From positions 1-33,071 of the forward strand of contig NZ_RYYR01000035.1 of NCBI RefSeq assembly GCF_003977595.1: a DNA stretch of 33,071 nucleotides, read 5' to 3'. The notes below the pieces were generated by a model that did no database searches, was not told the origin of the DNA, and saw only the letters and a list, made by a program, of their open reading frames with translations. Both the position numbers and the translations under genes were made by a program. The DNA is from Lysinibacillus antri (lineage in GTDB: Bacteria > Bacillota > Bacilli > Bacillales_A > Planococcaceae). Within the stretch, counting starts at the first letter, position 1. Each line of letters opens with the position of its first letter. Below are positions 1 through 8,988 of the stretch, in pieces.

Positions 1-51
1 AGTTTTCGTTTTACCTTTAGAAATCTCTTGAGTTTATTGTAAAAGAAAAAA

Positions 52-124
52 GACTGTAGGCAAACTCGAAATTTATCGAGTTTGTCTACAGTCTGCAACG
101 TGTATAAGGAAACTTATACACGTT
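52..124 (-). terminator. Double hairpin downstream of the TetR gene
   Basis: Two adjacent hairpins follow the TetR stop. The first in the direction of transcription has 12-bp arms (97-108 and 113-124) around a GAAA tetraloop. The second has 18-bp arms (52-69 and 76-93) with a single mismatch, and on the minus strand runs into TTTTTTCTTTT, the usual intrinsic terminator layout. The tetraloop hairpin has T-rich sequence on its plus-strand side, so the pair may stop transcription from both directions. A double hairpin of similar plan sits at the other end of the window (32950-33035). Confidence 0.8.
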
Positions 125-127
125 GTT

Positions 128-688
128 TTACTTTTTTACCGATGCGAGAAAACCATCGACCATTAATTCAAAACTTTTTTCTAAATTTACTGGAAGTCCA
201 AAGCCCCCATTTTGTTCTAAAGAAGAAAAACCATGCAAAATGCTACGTAATGCTCTAATCGCATGGATGATATCTTCCTCTGTTAAGTCATACGCTTTTA
301 AGACATCACTTAACAATCCAATAATTTGGTTACTAGCCGTTTGTAATTCTTTATCACTCGGATCGGGTGCCTGAAGTATGAGCCCATATAATCCTGGATG
401 TTTACGGGCAAATTCTGTATACGCATAAGCTAAGGCATAGATAGCAGCGTCTCCCTCTTTTTTGTTTAAAGCATTTTGTAGACTATTATACAGTTGCGTT
501 AAACCAAGCAAAGAAAGCTCTCTCTTAATACTTGGAAGACCTTGAATATGATTAAATAAAGAAGGTGGACGTACATTTAACTTTCTTGCAATTTTAGCTA
601 ATGTAATGGACTCGAGCCCTTCTGTATCTACAAGTTCTGCTGCCGTATTTATAATGATATTTATATCTAAACCAACTCTAGGCGACAT
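128..688 (-). CDS. TetR/AcrR family transcriptional regulator (WHG-type C-terminal domain)
   Basis: This is a 186-residue DNA-binding repressor of the usual TetR length. The N-terminal helix-turn-helix lies at about residues 10-55, including the stretch ITLAKIARKLNVRPPSLFNH, which fits the recognition helix of the family. The remaining helical part resembles the WHG-type ligand domain, with the motif HPGLYGLI near residue 97. The ATG start is preceded by GAAAGGA, which overlaps the end of the upstream hydrolase gene, so the two are co-transcribed with only 5 bases between them. Two palindromes in the promoter of this operon (1424-1465) are the obvious operator, which implies autoregulation. 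The ligand is unknown. The family call is firm; the regulatory circuit is inference from position. Confidence 0.9.
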   Translation of the reverse strand: MSPRVGLDINIIINTAAELVDTEGLESITLAKIARKLNVRPPSLFNHIQGLPSIKRELSLLGLTQLYNSLQNALNKKEGDAAIYALAYAYTEFARKHPGLYGLILQAPDPSDKELQTASNQIIGLLSDVLKAYDLTEEDIIHAIRALRSILHGFSSLEQNGGFGLPVNLEKSFELMVDGFLASVKK

Positions 689-693
689 TGTAA

Positions 694-1407
694 TTATCCT
701 TTCAATAAGTTCATTTCTGCTATTTTAATAGCTTTTGTCATTTCATCTACTGGATTTTGTATCATATTGCCATGCCCCACTGCTAATAACGAGGGATTTA
801 GTTCTTTAATTTTTCTGGCACTTTGAAGTGATAATTCCTTATTCCATGTACCAAATGTAGGGAAAGGGAAACTCAGAACGATTTGACCACAAACCGCTAC
901 CTTACCTCTTGTTTGAAAGGCATCCCCCACAATCATTGCACGTGACGTTGAATCTAACAACGAAATTGACCCTGGTGTATGTCCTGGTGTTTCAACTACC
1001 TTAAGAGTACCAATAACATCCCCCTCTTTTAATAGCAAATCTGGTGTTGTTTTCAGCCCTTTTGGAACGCCTCCCTTTATTGGCGTATTTGGTTCATCAT
1101 GATCCAATGTTTTGTCTCCTTTTAACAACCGACTATCCCGTGCAGAAATGGCAACAATGGCCTCTGGGAAAGACTCTTTTAACCGATCTAATGAGCCCAC
1201 GTGATCCCCATGCGCATGGGTTAATACAATAGTTGTTAACGGTTTTCCGATCTCCTCAATCGTTTTAACGATCCCCTTATAACTAGCAGGCATGCCCGCA
1301 TCAATTAATGTAAGTCCATGTTGTTCCTCATAAATATAGCAATTGACAGGAAAAATATTTGACCAAAGTGTTAACTGATAAATGTTCCCCAATTTTGTTA
1401 CCTTCAT
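694..1407 (-). CDS. MBL-fold metallo-hydrolase
   Basis: The product is a 237-residue metallo-beta-lactamase-fold hydrolase without a signal peptide, probably cytoplasmic. The metal-binding signature THAHGDH lies at residues 63-69. A later histidine in TPGHTPGS, an aspartate in VGDAF and a histidine in VGHGN supply the remaining zinc ligands, so the active site looks complete. Members include glyoxalase II-like thioesterases, lactonases and other hydrolases; the sequence alone does not give the substrate. The gene is the first of a two-gene operon with a TetR regulator, an arrangement typical of an inducible detoxification enzyme whose substrate or a related compound releases the repressor. 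That link is inference. Confidence 0.88.
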   Translation of the reverse strand: MKVTKLGNIYQLTLWSNIFPVNCYIYEEQHGLTLIDAGMPASYKGIVKTIEEIGKPLTTIVLTHAHGDHVGSLDRLKESFPEAIVAISARDSRLLKGDKTLDHDEPNTPIKGGVPKGLKTTPDLLLKEGDVIGTLKVVETPGHTPGSISLLDSTSRAMIVGDAFQTRGKVAVCGQIVLSFPFPTFGTWNKELSLQSARKIKELNPSLLAVGHGNMIQNPVDEMTKAIKIAEMNLLKG

Positions 1408-1423
1408 ATTCCTATCCCCTCTT

Positions 1424-1471
1424 AAACTAATATCGTTAGTTTTATTATAACTAATATCATTAGTTTTACAA
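1424..1471 (-). promoter_or_regulatory. Promoter with two tandem TetR-type operators
   Basis: On the minus strand a sigma-A-like promoter reads TTGTAA (1466-1471), a 16-base spacer, then TATAAT (1444-1449). The spacer is almost exactly one palindrome, ACTAA-TGATA-TTAGT (within 1449-1465). A second copy, AAACTAATATCGTTAGTTT (1424-1442), covers the expected start site. The two centres are 24 bp apart. Binding would block both the promoter spacer and the initiation region. That the neighbouring TetR protein is the binder is inferred from adjacency and symmetry. Confidence 0.8.
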
Positions 1472-1524
1472 TAGGCTTTATGTAAATTTTTCTAAAAAAA
1501 AGCACTCGCAACTAAATGCAAGTA

Positions 1525-2205
1525 CTAGGTCCAACCATTAATTGTCACTTCTTTTCGCTCATGTTCATACCGTTTAATAATCACGCTAACTTTTTGATAC
1601 CATTTATTGCATTCTTTAAATATATCTTTATATTCATCTAAGTTTTTCGGGATTGCTTCTTCGTTATCTAAAAAGATATATTCTACAATCGGATTGGATA
1701 AGTCATCTACAACAAGCTTTATCATGAGCTTCTTCACTTCTTTTGATTTCGCTTCTGCTGTTTCTGCCTCACCTACATGTACATCCACTTTTGCACCACC
1801 ATCAATTAAAGACCACCCATGGACGCCACCTTTTGATGTGAGGGCTACATTTTTTCCATCTTCTACAATGGCCACTTCATATAATTCGTGAAATCCATAT
1901 TCTCTTGGCTCAAATTCTGAGTCTAGATCTTCCCTCGTAAGAATTCGAAATGTATCCGAGTTTTCGTCAATCATCAATGCTTGTAAATAGTCTGGAGATA
2001 AAATATAGCGCGTATGGGGGTACTCTTCTATCTCTTCAATCGTTTCTATCTCCAATTCTTCATTTCTCTTTTTTGCTTCTTTATTTACTTCATATAACCA
2101 CCAACCACCTAAAATGATAGCGATTATGAAAAAAATAGCACTGCCTGATTTAAATGCTAAAAATAAATAAACAACTTCTAATAGTAATAAAAACAACTGT
2201 TGCAT
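1525..2205 (-). CDS. Membrane-anchored protein of unknown function
   Basis: I do not recognise this protein. The N-terminus is strongly hydrophobic (roughly residues 3-38, enough for two short membrane segments or a hairpin) and is followed by a charged Glu/Lys-rich stretch that looks like a cytoplasmic coil. The remaining 170 or so residues form a soluble mixed alpha/beta domain with no catalytic motif that I can identify. The chosen start is the ATG at 2205, giving 226 residues; it has a G-rich ribosome site (GGGGTG) at good spacing, whereas the GTG nine bases upstream does not. The gene appears monocistronic. The 298 bases between it and the divergent RNase J gene hold the two promoters but no further gene or convincing repeat. 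Confidence 0.7.
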   Translation of the reverse strand: MQQLFLLLLEVVYLFLAFKSGSAIFFIIAIILGGWWLYEVNKEAKKRNEELEIETIEEIEEYPHTRYILSPDYLQALMIDENSDTFRILTREDLDSEFEPREYGFHELYEVAIVEDGKNVALTSKGGVHGWSLIDGGAKVDVHVGEAETAEAKSKEVKKLMIKLVVDDLSNPIVEYIFLDNEEAIPKNLDEYKDIFKECNKWYQKVSVIIKRYEHERKEVTINGWT

Positions 2206-2503
2206 ACTACACACCCCATTCCAATAGATACTTCAATTCTTAAACTAGGATTTTGTAAATTTCAGTTGTATTAAAATACTATTCACGAAAGAGGTCATTC
2301 ATTCTCATTTCTTTCTATTTTTTCGCATTCACGACCATAAAGCTAAAAAAGAAACGATTATCTTTAAATTGCAGATGATAGTTAATTTATATAGTTGCTT
2401 CTCATAATTTTCTCAATAATACTTTTTATTCGCTTTTGTATAGGACAACAAATTGGAAGCAATACTTAAAGAAGGTAAATTGTCGCTTTGGGAGGGAAAT
2501 AAA

Positions 2504-4168
2504 TTGTCAGAAAGCAAAAAATCTTTAGCCATTTTTGCCTTAGGTGGAATTAATGAAATTGGGAAGAACATGTATGTCATTGAGTATGGGGATGATTTAT
2601 TTATTGTCGATTGCGGTGCTAAGTTTGCAGATGAATCTTTATTAGGTATTGATTTAATCATACCGGATGTTTCGTATTTGATACAAAACGAACATAAAAT
2701 CCGTGGTTTAATTGTTACCCACGGACATGAAGATCATATAGGTGGCATTCCCTATTTCTTAAAGAAACTAAATGTACCGGTTTATGCAACTCGATTTACC
2801 CTTGGATTAATTGAGTTAAAGTTGAGAGAACATAAAATTCTACGAGAGTCTACTTTAATAGAAATTCATTCAAAATCTGAACTAGATTTTGGTGAAATAA
2901 AAGTTAATTTCTTTAGGGTGAGTCATAGTATCCCTGATTGTTTGGGGATTGTCTTTAACACACCTGAAGGAAACATAGTGCATACTGGAGATTTTAAGTT
3001 CGATTACACGCCAGTAAATGAGCAAAATTCAGATATTCATAAAATGGCAAAAATCGGTGAAGAAGGCGTTGTTGCACTTATATCCGAAAGTACAAATGCA
3101 GAGCGTCCTGGATCCACTCCATCCGAACGAAAAGTTGGTTGGCATATTGAGGAGGCCTTCTTTAGGGCAACTGGGAAAATTATTATTTCAACATTTGCTT
3201 CCAATGTAAACCGGGTGCAACAAATTGTTGATGCGACGAAAAAAACAAACCGAAGACTAGCGCTACTTGGCCGCAGTATGGTGAACGTTGTAAAAGTTGC
3301 ACGAGAAAGAGGCTATGTGGATATACCCGATTGGATGCTCGTCGATTCTCGTGAAGTAAGAAATTTACCACCAGAACGTGTCGTTGTCTTGTGTACAGGT
3401 AGTCAAGGTGAGCCACTTGCTGCTTTATCTCGACTATCAACAAACAATAACCGTGACGTTAAAGTGTTACCAGATGACACTGTTATTTTCGCAGCATCCC
3501 CTATTCCTGGAAATGAAAAAGGGGTTTCAAAAATCGTAGACAACTTGTTCCAACTAGGCGCAAACGTCATTTATGGTTCAGCGAGTAATACGGGTATGCA
3601 TGTTTCTGGGCATGGCTATCAGGAAGATTTAAAACTAATGCTTACACTCATGAAGCCAAAATATTTCATCCCAATACATGGTGAATATCGCATGCTTCAC
3701 AAACATCGACAATTAGCTGAAGCAGTTGGTGTCGAACGAGGTCATACGTTTATTATTCGAAATGGTGATGTAGTTGATATTCAGCACGGTGAGGCACGAC
3801 AAACAAGGCAAGTACCTTCCGGAGATACGTATGTCGATAACGTTGGAGATGACGAAATTGTGGATATTGTCTTACGTGATCGAAAACAATTATCCGAAGA
3901 AGGCATGCTTGTTGTAGTCGTTACCATTAATAAAGAAGATGGCAACCGTATTTCCGATCCAGACAGTATTTCACGTGGTTTTGTCTATGCCAAAGGAAAT
4001 GAAGAGCTCATTGGGAATGTCAATGACGTTGTAAAACGAACAATTGATCCATTTAAAGAAGCGAACATTATGGGCATGAAACGTGCGATTAAAAAAGAAG
4101 TTGGTAATTATATTTTTGAACAAACGAAGAAGAAGCCAATGATTTTACCAATTATTATCGCGGTTTAG
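2504..4168 (+). CDS. rnj: Ribonuclease J family protein
   Basis: This is a 554-residue metallo-beta-lactamase/beta-CASP RNase of the J family, which combines 5'-to-3' exonuclease and endonuclease activity in RNA maturation and decay. The zinc motif HGHEDH lies at residues 73-78 and is the intact catalytic form seen in RNase J1. The beta-CASP region contains HTGDFKFD, CTGSQGEP and HGEYRM, and the C-terminus ends in the family hallmark KPMILPIIIAV. The start is TTG at 2504, placed 7 bases after GGAGGG; a start 51 bases further up would lack a comparable site. Some segments look J1-like (the HGHEDH motif) and others J2-like (NAERPG), so it may be an additional paralogue rather than the housekeeping copy. 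No clear terminator follows; the 21-bp repeats begin 12 bases after the stop. Confidence 0.88.
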   Translation: MSESKKSLAIFALGGINEIGKNMYVIEYGDDLFIVDCGAKFADESLLGIDLIIPDVSYLIQNEHKIRGLIVTHGHEDHIGGIPYFLKKLNVPVYATRFTLGLIELKLREHKILRESTLIEIHSKSELDFGEIKVNFFRVSHSIPDCLGIVFNTPEGNIVHTGDFKFDYTPVNEQNSDIHKMAKIGEEGVVALISESTNAERPGSTPSERKVGWHIEEAFFRATGKIIISTFASNVNRVQQIVDATKKTNRRLALLGRSMVNVVKVARERGYVDIPDWMLVDSREVRNLPPERVVVLCTGSQGEPLAALSRLSTNNNRDVKVLPDDTVIFAASPIPGNEKGVSKIVDNLFQLGANVIYGSASNTGMHVSGHGYQEDLKLMLTLMKPKYFIPIHGEYRMLHKHRQLAEAVGVERGHTFIIRNGDVVDIQHGEARQTRQVPSGDTYVDNVGDDEIVDIVLRDRKQLSEEGMLVVVVTINKEDGNRISDPDSISRGFVYAKGNEELIGNVNDVVKRTIDPFKEANIMGMKRAIKKEVGNYIFEQTKKKPMILPIIIAV

Positions 4169-4180
4169 GGACATTTTATC

Positions 4181-4285
4181 GTTTGGCGGGATTTAAATAA
4201 AGTTTGGCGGAATTATTTATGAAGTTGACGGGATTCCGACATAATTTGGCGGAATTACTTGTGATTTTGACGGGATTTATCGTAA
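4181..4285. repeat. Five-unit 21-bp tandem repeat
   Basis: The core G(G/A)CGG recurs at 4185, 4206, 4227, 4248 and 4269, an exact 21-base period. Each unit has the form TT(T/G)G(G/A)CGG(G/A)ATT followed by a variable AT-rich tail. Units 1, 2 and 4 carry GGCGG and units 3 and 5 carry GACGG. A 21-bp period equals two turns of B-DNA, so all the cores face the same side of the helix. The array fills most of the gap between the RNase J stop and the catalase start. Confidence 0.85.
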
Positions 4286-4331
4286 CTTTCCACTATCATT
4301 TAAAGCGGACATAAGAAAGGAACTAATTCTC

Positions 4332-5957
4332 ATGGAAAAAGATCCAAAACAAGATCAACATCAAACAAACATTGAAAACGATAATACCCTAACAAACAGA
4401 CAAGGTCACCCTGTAACAAACAATCAAAACATTCGCACTGTTGGTAATCGTGGCCCTGCAACATTAGAGAATTATGACTTCATCGAAAAAATTAGTCACT
4501 TTGATCGTGAAAAAGTACCTGAGCGAATTGTTCATGCTCGTGGTGCTGGTGCGCATGGCTATTTTGAAGCCTATGGAACAGCCGGTGATGAGCCTGTTTC
4601 AAAATATACCCGCGCAAAACTTTTCCAAGAGAAAGGAAAACAAACACCCGTTTTCGTTCGTTTTTCTACGGTTGTACATGGGCTTCATTCCCCAGAAACA
4701 GTGCGTGACCCACGTGGATTTGCTGTAAAATTTTATACCGAAGATGGGAACTGGGATTTAGTAGGGAATAACTTAAAAATATTCTTTATTCGTGATGCCA
4801 TGAAGTTTCCTGATATGATTCATGCCTTCCGACCAGATCCAGTGACGAACATTCAAGATGCACGACGTTTCTTTGATTTCTGTGCCAACTCACCAGAAAG
4901 CTTCCATATGGTTACTCTTGTCTACTCGCCATGGGGAATCCCTGCCAACTATCGCATGATGCAAGGTTCCGGCGTTAACACATATAAATGGGTCAATAAT
5001 GAAGGAAAAGCCGTTCTGGTCAAGTACCACTGGGAACCAAAACAAGGGATTAAAAACTTAACGGTGAAAGAAGCAGAAGAAATTCAAGGAAAAAACTTTA
5101 ACCACGCGACACAAGATTTGTACGAAGCAATTGAAAAGGGAGAATATCCTGAATGGGAATTGTTCGTTCAAATTATGGAAGATGGTCCACATCCGGAATT
5201 AGACTTTGATCCACTTGATGATACAAAACTTTGGCCAAACGACAAGTTTCCATGGTTACCAGTTGGACGAATGGTGTTAAATAAAAATCCAGAAAACTTC
5301 CATAATGAGGTGGAACAAGTTGCCTTTGGTACAGGGGTTTTAGTGGATGGTCTTGATTTCTCTGATGATAAAATGTTAGTCGGTAGAACATTCTCTTACT
5401 CCGATACACAACGTTATCGCGTAGGAGCAAACTATTTACAACTACCAATCAACGCAGCGAAAAAACGTGTTGCCACGAACCAAGAAGGTGGCCAATTACG
5501 TTATTACAATGACAAAGCACCTGGGCAAAACTTACATGTGAACTACGAACCGTCTAGTATGGGTGGTTTAAAAGAAGCTGAACAAGTGGGCAAAGAATAT
5601 ACACCACATATTGAGGGCGATTTAGTTCGTGAATCAATTGATCGCGAAAACAATACAAAGCAGGCTGGTGAAACGTATCGTAGTTTTGAGCAGTGGGAAA
5701 AAGATGAGCTCATTAATAACTTAGTAAATGATTTAGCGATTTGTCCAAAAGACATCCAAGATAAAATGATTGCCCTAGCAGAAGAAGCGGATGAAGAATA
5801 CGGTCGTCGTTTAAGAGATGGGATTGCGGAGAAAACAAACACAGCCTCTAACAGTAACGAAGAATATGCAGAAGAGTTCCATCCACTTGGGGCAATAAAC
5901 GCGAAAAAAGCGATACAAGATGCCATTAACAAAGGACACGATGCAAAGCCATATTAA
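4332..5957 (+). CDS. Monofunctional haem catalase
   Basis: The enzyme dismutates hydrogen peroxide to water and oxygen. It is 541 residues long with a complete catalase core. The distal histidine is H68 in [14 protein letters not shown], the distal asparagine lies in VGNN (residues 144-147), and the proximal haem tyrosine is Y356 in [13 protein letters not shown] low-complexity polar N-terminus of about 30 residues and an extended acidic C-terminus flank the core. Overall it resembles the Bacillus spore/general-stress catalase KatX more than vegetative KatA, but I assign this from memory and leave the symbol blank. The start ATG follows AAGAAAGGA. It is monocistronic, preceded by the 21-bp repeat array and followed by a strong terminator. 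Confidence 0.93.
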   Translation: MEKDPKQDQHQTNIENDNTLTNRQGHPVTNNQNIRTVGNRGPATLENYDFIEKISHFDREKVPERIVHARGAGAHGYFEAYGTAGDEPVSKYTRAKLFQEKGKQTPVFVRFSTVVHGLHSPETVRDPRGFAVKFYTEDGNWDLVGNNLKIFFIRDAMKFPDMIHAFRPDPVTNIQDARRFFDFCANSPESFHMVTLVYSPWGIPANYRMMQGSGVNTYKWVNNEGKAVLVKYHWEPKQGIKNLTVKEAEEIQGKNFNHATQDLYEAIEKGEYPEWELFVQIMEDGPHPELDFDPLDDTKLWPNDKFPWLPVGRMVLNKNPENFHNEVEQVAFGTGVLVDGLDFSDDKMLVGRTFSYSDTQRYRVGANYLQLPINAAKKRVATNQEGGQLRYYNDKAPGQNLHVNYEPSSMGGLKEAEQVGKEYTPHIEGDLVRESIDRENNTKQAGETYRSFEQWEKDELINNLVNDLAICPKDIQDKMIALAEEADEEYGRRLRDGIAEKTNTASNSNEEYAEEFHPLGAINAKKAIQDAINKGHDAKPY

Positions 5958-5964
5958 AAGAGAG

Positions 5965-5997
5965 ATCACCCAGATATTTTTTGCTGGGTGATTTTTA
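5965..5997 (+). terminator. Intrinsic terminator of the catalase gene
   Basis: The stem ATCACCCAG/CTGGGTGAT (5965-5973 and 5984-5992) closes a 10-base loop and is followed by TTTTT. It lies 8 bases after the catalase stop. Confidence 0.9.
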
Positions 5998-6073
5998 TGT
6001 GCGGTTTTTTGCAGTTTACGTGCGACTCCCGACTACACTAGCATCCCATGTACAAATCTAAAATGTAATAACC

Positions 6074-6108
6074 AAAAGCCCATGAATCTTTTATGTTCAT
6101 GGGCTTTT
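6074..6108. terminator. Bidirectional terminator between catalase and spoVR
   Basis: A 13-bp perfect stem, AAAAGCCCATGAA paired with TTCATGGGCTTTT, encloses a 9-base loop. Its ends are A/T-rich on both sides, so it can serve convergent transcripts. The spoVR stop codon is only 7 bases away. Confidence 0.8.
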
Positions 6109-6114
6109 CATATA

Positions 6115-7515
6115 TTACAATGCTTTACGATAATTTCGTTTCCCGTCATACGTATAGAGAACAGGTTTTTGTTCTACATATGTCTCGATATGAACAGGAC
6201 GGCCCCATAACTGATAAATGTAAGGCAGCACATGTTCTAAATAATGAGGGTCCAGTTCCATCCCTTCAAATCCATGTTTTAAATACAGCTCACCATTTCG
6301 CAAGTAATCCCCATTTTCCACTACAATGTATGGGAATCCTCCGTTCACTCGCATGGAAACAAGTTGATCACGGACATTTTCGTAATCTTTATTTGTAATT
6401 TTATATTCATGGCCCTTTTTTTCAAACAAATACATATCTTCTTGGTCCACAAGCTCTTTCGTTAAATAATTTCGAATAAAGGAAATATCCGATTCGATTT
6501 CACGAACTTCAAAGATTTTCTCACGACCAGAGTTTGGTTTTACACCTAGACGCTTCATTTCTTCCGTTGGGTTATTATAACGCTTTTCAATATCTTCAAA
6601 TATCTTCAATCCAAGGTAATATGGATTGATGGACGTTTTAGAAGGTTGCACAACGCCCGCATTTAATTTGGCATATTCAATCGTTTCATCCGTCGTTAAA
6701 TTTAACTCTCGCATAATTCGTTGATGCCAGTAAGATGCCCAGCCTTCATTCATAATTTTTGTTTCTAACTGAGGCCAAAAATATTGCATCTCTTCACGCA
6801 TCATCGTTAAAATGTCACGTTGCCATTCTTCTAATTCGCGACTGTGCATTTCAATAAACATAAGTAAATCTTTTTCAGGTTTTGGTGGGAACTTTTTCTT
6901 TTTGAAAATAGGAGTTGGTTTTGGCTCCTCTTTCTTATCTAAATCCCACAAATCATCATAGACACTTCTCGGCACTACAATGTCGTCATTATCTATTTCA
7001 TTTTCATAATCCAATAAGTTCGGTCTTACAATGGATGGATCAATATGCTCTTGGATTGCAAGCGTTGCATCCAAAAACTTCTCCACTTCTTCTTTTCCAT
7101 AAAGCATTTCATAATTCGCAATACGTTCTGCAGTTGCGGTCATACTTTCGACCATATCCCGACGTGTATTGGAGAATCGCACATTGTTTTTGAAGAAATC
7201 ACAATGCGCTAATACGTGGGCGATAATTAGCTTATTTTGCGTAAGTGTATTTGTGTCGAGTAAAAAGGCATAACAAGGATTGGAGTTAATTACAAGCTCA
7301 TAAATTTGACTTAAACCTAAATCATATTGCAGTTTCATCTTATGAAATTGTTTACCAAAGCTCCAGTGTGAAAAGCGAGTAGGCATCCCATATGCACCGA
7401 TTGTATAAATAATTTCAGCTGGACATATTTCATAATGCATTGGGAAAAAATCAAGACCAAATCCAACGGCAATATCTGTAATTTCTTCAATTGCTCTATG
7501 AAGCTCTTTTTCCAT
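6115..7515 (-). CDS. spoVR: SpoVR family protein
   Basis: This 466-residue soluble protein matches the full length of SpoVR, required in Bacillus subtilis for normal spore cortex formation; the enterobacterial homologue is YcgB. Recognisable family features are the N-terminal block with [15 protein letters not shown], the histidine-rich central part with [12 protein letters not shown], and the C-terminal block ending GKRNYRKAL. No membrane segment is present. The biochemical activity of the family is not settled. The ATG start follows GGTGAGGA. It is the last gene of the prkA-yhbH-spoVR group, 41 bases downstream of yhbH with no terminator between, so it is probably co-transcribed with yhbH. 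In B. subtilis the homologue is under sigma-E control in the mother cell. Confidence 0.95.
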   Translation of the reverse strand: MEKELHRAIEEITDIAVGFGLDFFPMHYEICPAEIIYTIGAYGMPTRFSHWSFGKQFHKMKLQYDLGLSQIYELVINSNPCYAFLLDTNTLTQNKLIIAHVLAHCDFFKNNVRFSNTRRDMVESMTATAERIANYEMLYGKEEVEKFLDATLAIQEHIDPSIVRPNLLDYENEIDNDDIVVPRSVYDDLWDLDKKEEPKPTPIFKKKKFPPKPEKDLLMFIEMHSRELEEWQRDILTMMREEMQYFWPQLETKIMNEGWASYWHQRIMRELNLTTDETIEYAKLNAGVVQPSKTSINPYYLGLKIFEDIEKRYNNPTEEMKRLGVKPNSGREKIFEVREIESDISFIRNYLTKELVDQEDMYLFEKKGHEYKITNKDYENVRDQLVSMRVNGGFPYIVVENGDYLRNGELYLKHGFEGMELDPHYLEHVLPYIYQLWGRPVHIETYVEQKPVLYTYDGKRNYRKAL

Positions 7516-7556
7516 ATATCCTCACCCCACTATTATTCTTTGAGCCATTTCCCCTC

Positions 7557-8726
7557 TCATGCAGTAGTTTCTTGTTTTTGGAAAAAGCTTTTTAGCGCTT
7601 CATACACATCTTTCTTTTGTCTCAAAATATAATGACGGAACTTTGGATCATCAATGCGTTTAAATGTGGACATTAACGATGAATAACGATTGTTTGGATT
7701 TACTTCACCATAACCGAACATACTCGATACATCCATTAACTGCTGAACCAATTTAAAACATTTCTCGTTATCCGTAGAGAAATTTTCACCATCTGAAAAA
7801 TGAACAGGGTAAATATTATAGCGAACTGGATTGTATTTTAAATCAATTAATTCTAATGCTTTCGAATAAGCTGACGAACAAATTGTTCCCCCGCTCTCTC
7901 CCTTTGTAAAGAACTCCTCCTCCGTTACGATTTTCGCTTCGGTATGATGAGCAATAAATTCGATTTCTACGGTTTTATATTTCGTTCGTAAAAATCGTGT
8001 CATCCAGAAGAAGAAACTTCTCGCACAAAACTTTTCAAAGCTTCCCATCGAGCCACTTGTGTCCATCATTGCCAGCACTACTGCTTTTGTCTCTGGCTTT
8101 GTCACTTCATCCCATGTTTTAAAACGAAGGTCGTCATTGTGAATCGGTGTAATTTCCGCTTTTCCTTTCATTGCATTCCGTTTAATCGCCGTTAAGATTG
8201 TTCGTTTCTTATCGATGTTCCCCATCAAACCTTTTTTGCGGATATCATTAAATTCGATTTTCTCCGTGACCATATCGGCAACTTCTTTTTTCTTCAGATT
8301 CGGTAACTCTAATTCTTTAAATAAAATATTCTGAACTTCCTCTAAACTCACTTCAGCTTCATAATAATCATTCCCTGGTTGGTCCCCAGCTTTCTTTCCT
8401 TGACCTGGACCAGCTTGCTGATTTCCAGGCTTCCCATCGCGGGCAACAACATCGCCTACCTTACTATCTCCCTGACCTTGCCCAACATGTTTGGATTTAC
8501 CGTAGTTATAACGAATCTTATACTCATCTAAAGAGCGTATTGGTATTTTAATAACTTCTTTCCCATTTGACATAATGATACTTTCTTCACTAATTAAATC
8601 AGGCAAGTTATTTTTAATAGCATCTTTCACTTTATCCATATGGCGTTGCTGATCTTGGTACCCTTTACGATGGAGTGACCAATTTTCCTGAGAGACGACA
8701 AAGTTTCGATTCTGATTTTCACTCAT
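7557..8726 (-). CDS. yhbH: YhbH family protein (DUF444, von Willebrand A-like)
   Basis: The product is a 389-residue member of the YhbH/YeaH family linked to sporulation and stationary phase. A charged N-terminal region is followed by a Gly/Gln-rich low-complexity linker at about residues 80-120. The C-terminal domain carries the metal-adhesion-like motif MDTSGSMG (D222, S224, S226), as in von Willebrand type A domains, plus a later conserved STDNE region. The start is the ATG preceded by GGGTGAGGAT; a GTG four codons upstream overlaps that ribosome site and is disfavoured. It lies between prkA and spoVR on the same strand. Homologues (YeaH) work with the PrkA-type protein YeaG in enterobacteria, so a complex with PrkA is likely here, as an inference. 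Confidence 0.94.
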   Translation of the reverse strand: MSENQNRNFVVSQENWSLHRKGYQDQQRHMDKVKDAIKNNLPDLISEESIIMSNGKEVIKIPIRSLDEYKIRYNYGKSKHVGQGQGDSKVGDVVARDGKPGNQQAGPGQGKKAGDQPGNDYYEAEVSLEEVQNILFKELELPNLKKKEVADMVTEKIEFNDIRKKGLMGNIDKKRTILTAIKRNAMKGKAEITPIHNDDLRFKTWDEVTKPETKAVVLAMMDTSGSMGSFEKFCARSFFFWMTRFLRTKYKTVEIEFIAHHTEAKIVTEEEFFTKGESGGTICSSAYSKALELIDLKYNPVRYNIYPVHFSDGENFSTDNEKCFKLVQQLMDVSSMFGYGEVNPNNRYSSLMSTFKRIDDPKFRHYILRQKKDVYEALKSFFQKQETTA

Positions 8727-8788
8727 TTTTATCCTCACCCATCTTTAATGAAGTTTCTCAATTTCCCTTTGAGAAAATCACTTTTTTT

Positions 8789-8815
8789 ATAATATGCGAA
8801 TTTTCTGACATATTT
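8789..8815 (-). promoter_or_regulatory. Possible sigma-E-type promoter of yhbH
   Basis: On the minus strand AAATATG (8809-8815) is followed after 12 bases by CATATTAT (8789-8796). This resembles the sigma-E pattern of an ATATT-type -35 and a CATACAAT-type -10, with a spacer slightly short of the norm. The prkA terminator at 8952-8977 means yhbH needs its own promoter in this gap. The match is imperfect. Confidence 0.35.
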
Positions 8816-8951
8816 CACTACATTTTTCATCCCCACTCATTATTTTTCTAGAATATTGGTGTCCATCCCACGAGATTAGAAAATGTCATTGCTCTGTAAA
8901 ATTACAAGAAGAAATGCTCCCTAAACTCTCATTCTAATTAGTAAAAAAAAT

Positions 8952-8977
8952 GAGTGTCCTAAATTTTATGGACACTC
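8952..8977 (-). terminator. Intrinsic terminator of prkA
   Basis: The perfect 8-bp stem GAGTGTCC/GGACACTC is followed on the minus strand by ATTTTTTTT. It lies just after the prkA stop and separates prkA transcription from yhbH. Confidence 0.88.
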
Positions 8978-8988
8978 GCATCAATATA

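Noticed and set aside
3183..3443. Minus-strand frame inside the RNase J gene
   Set aside because: It is a shadow of the coding strand with no independent start signal or known product.
4181..4285. Translated seven-residue repeat peptide from the 21-bp units (VWRDLNK-like)
   Set aside because: The frame stops after two units and has no start or ribosome site.
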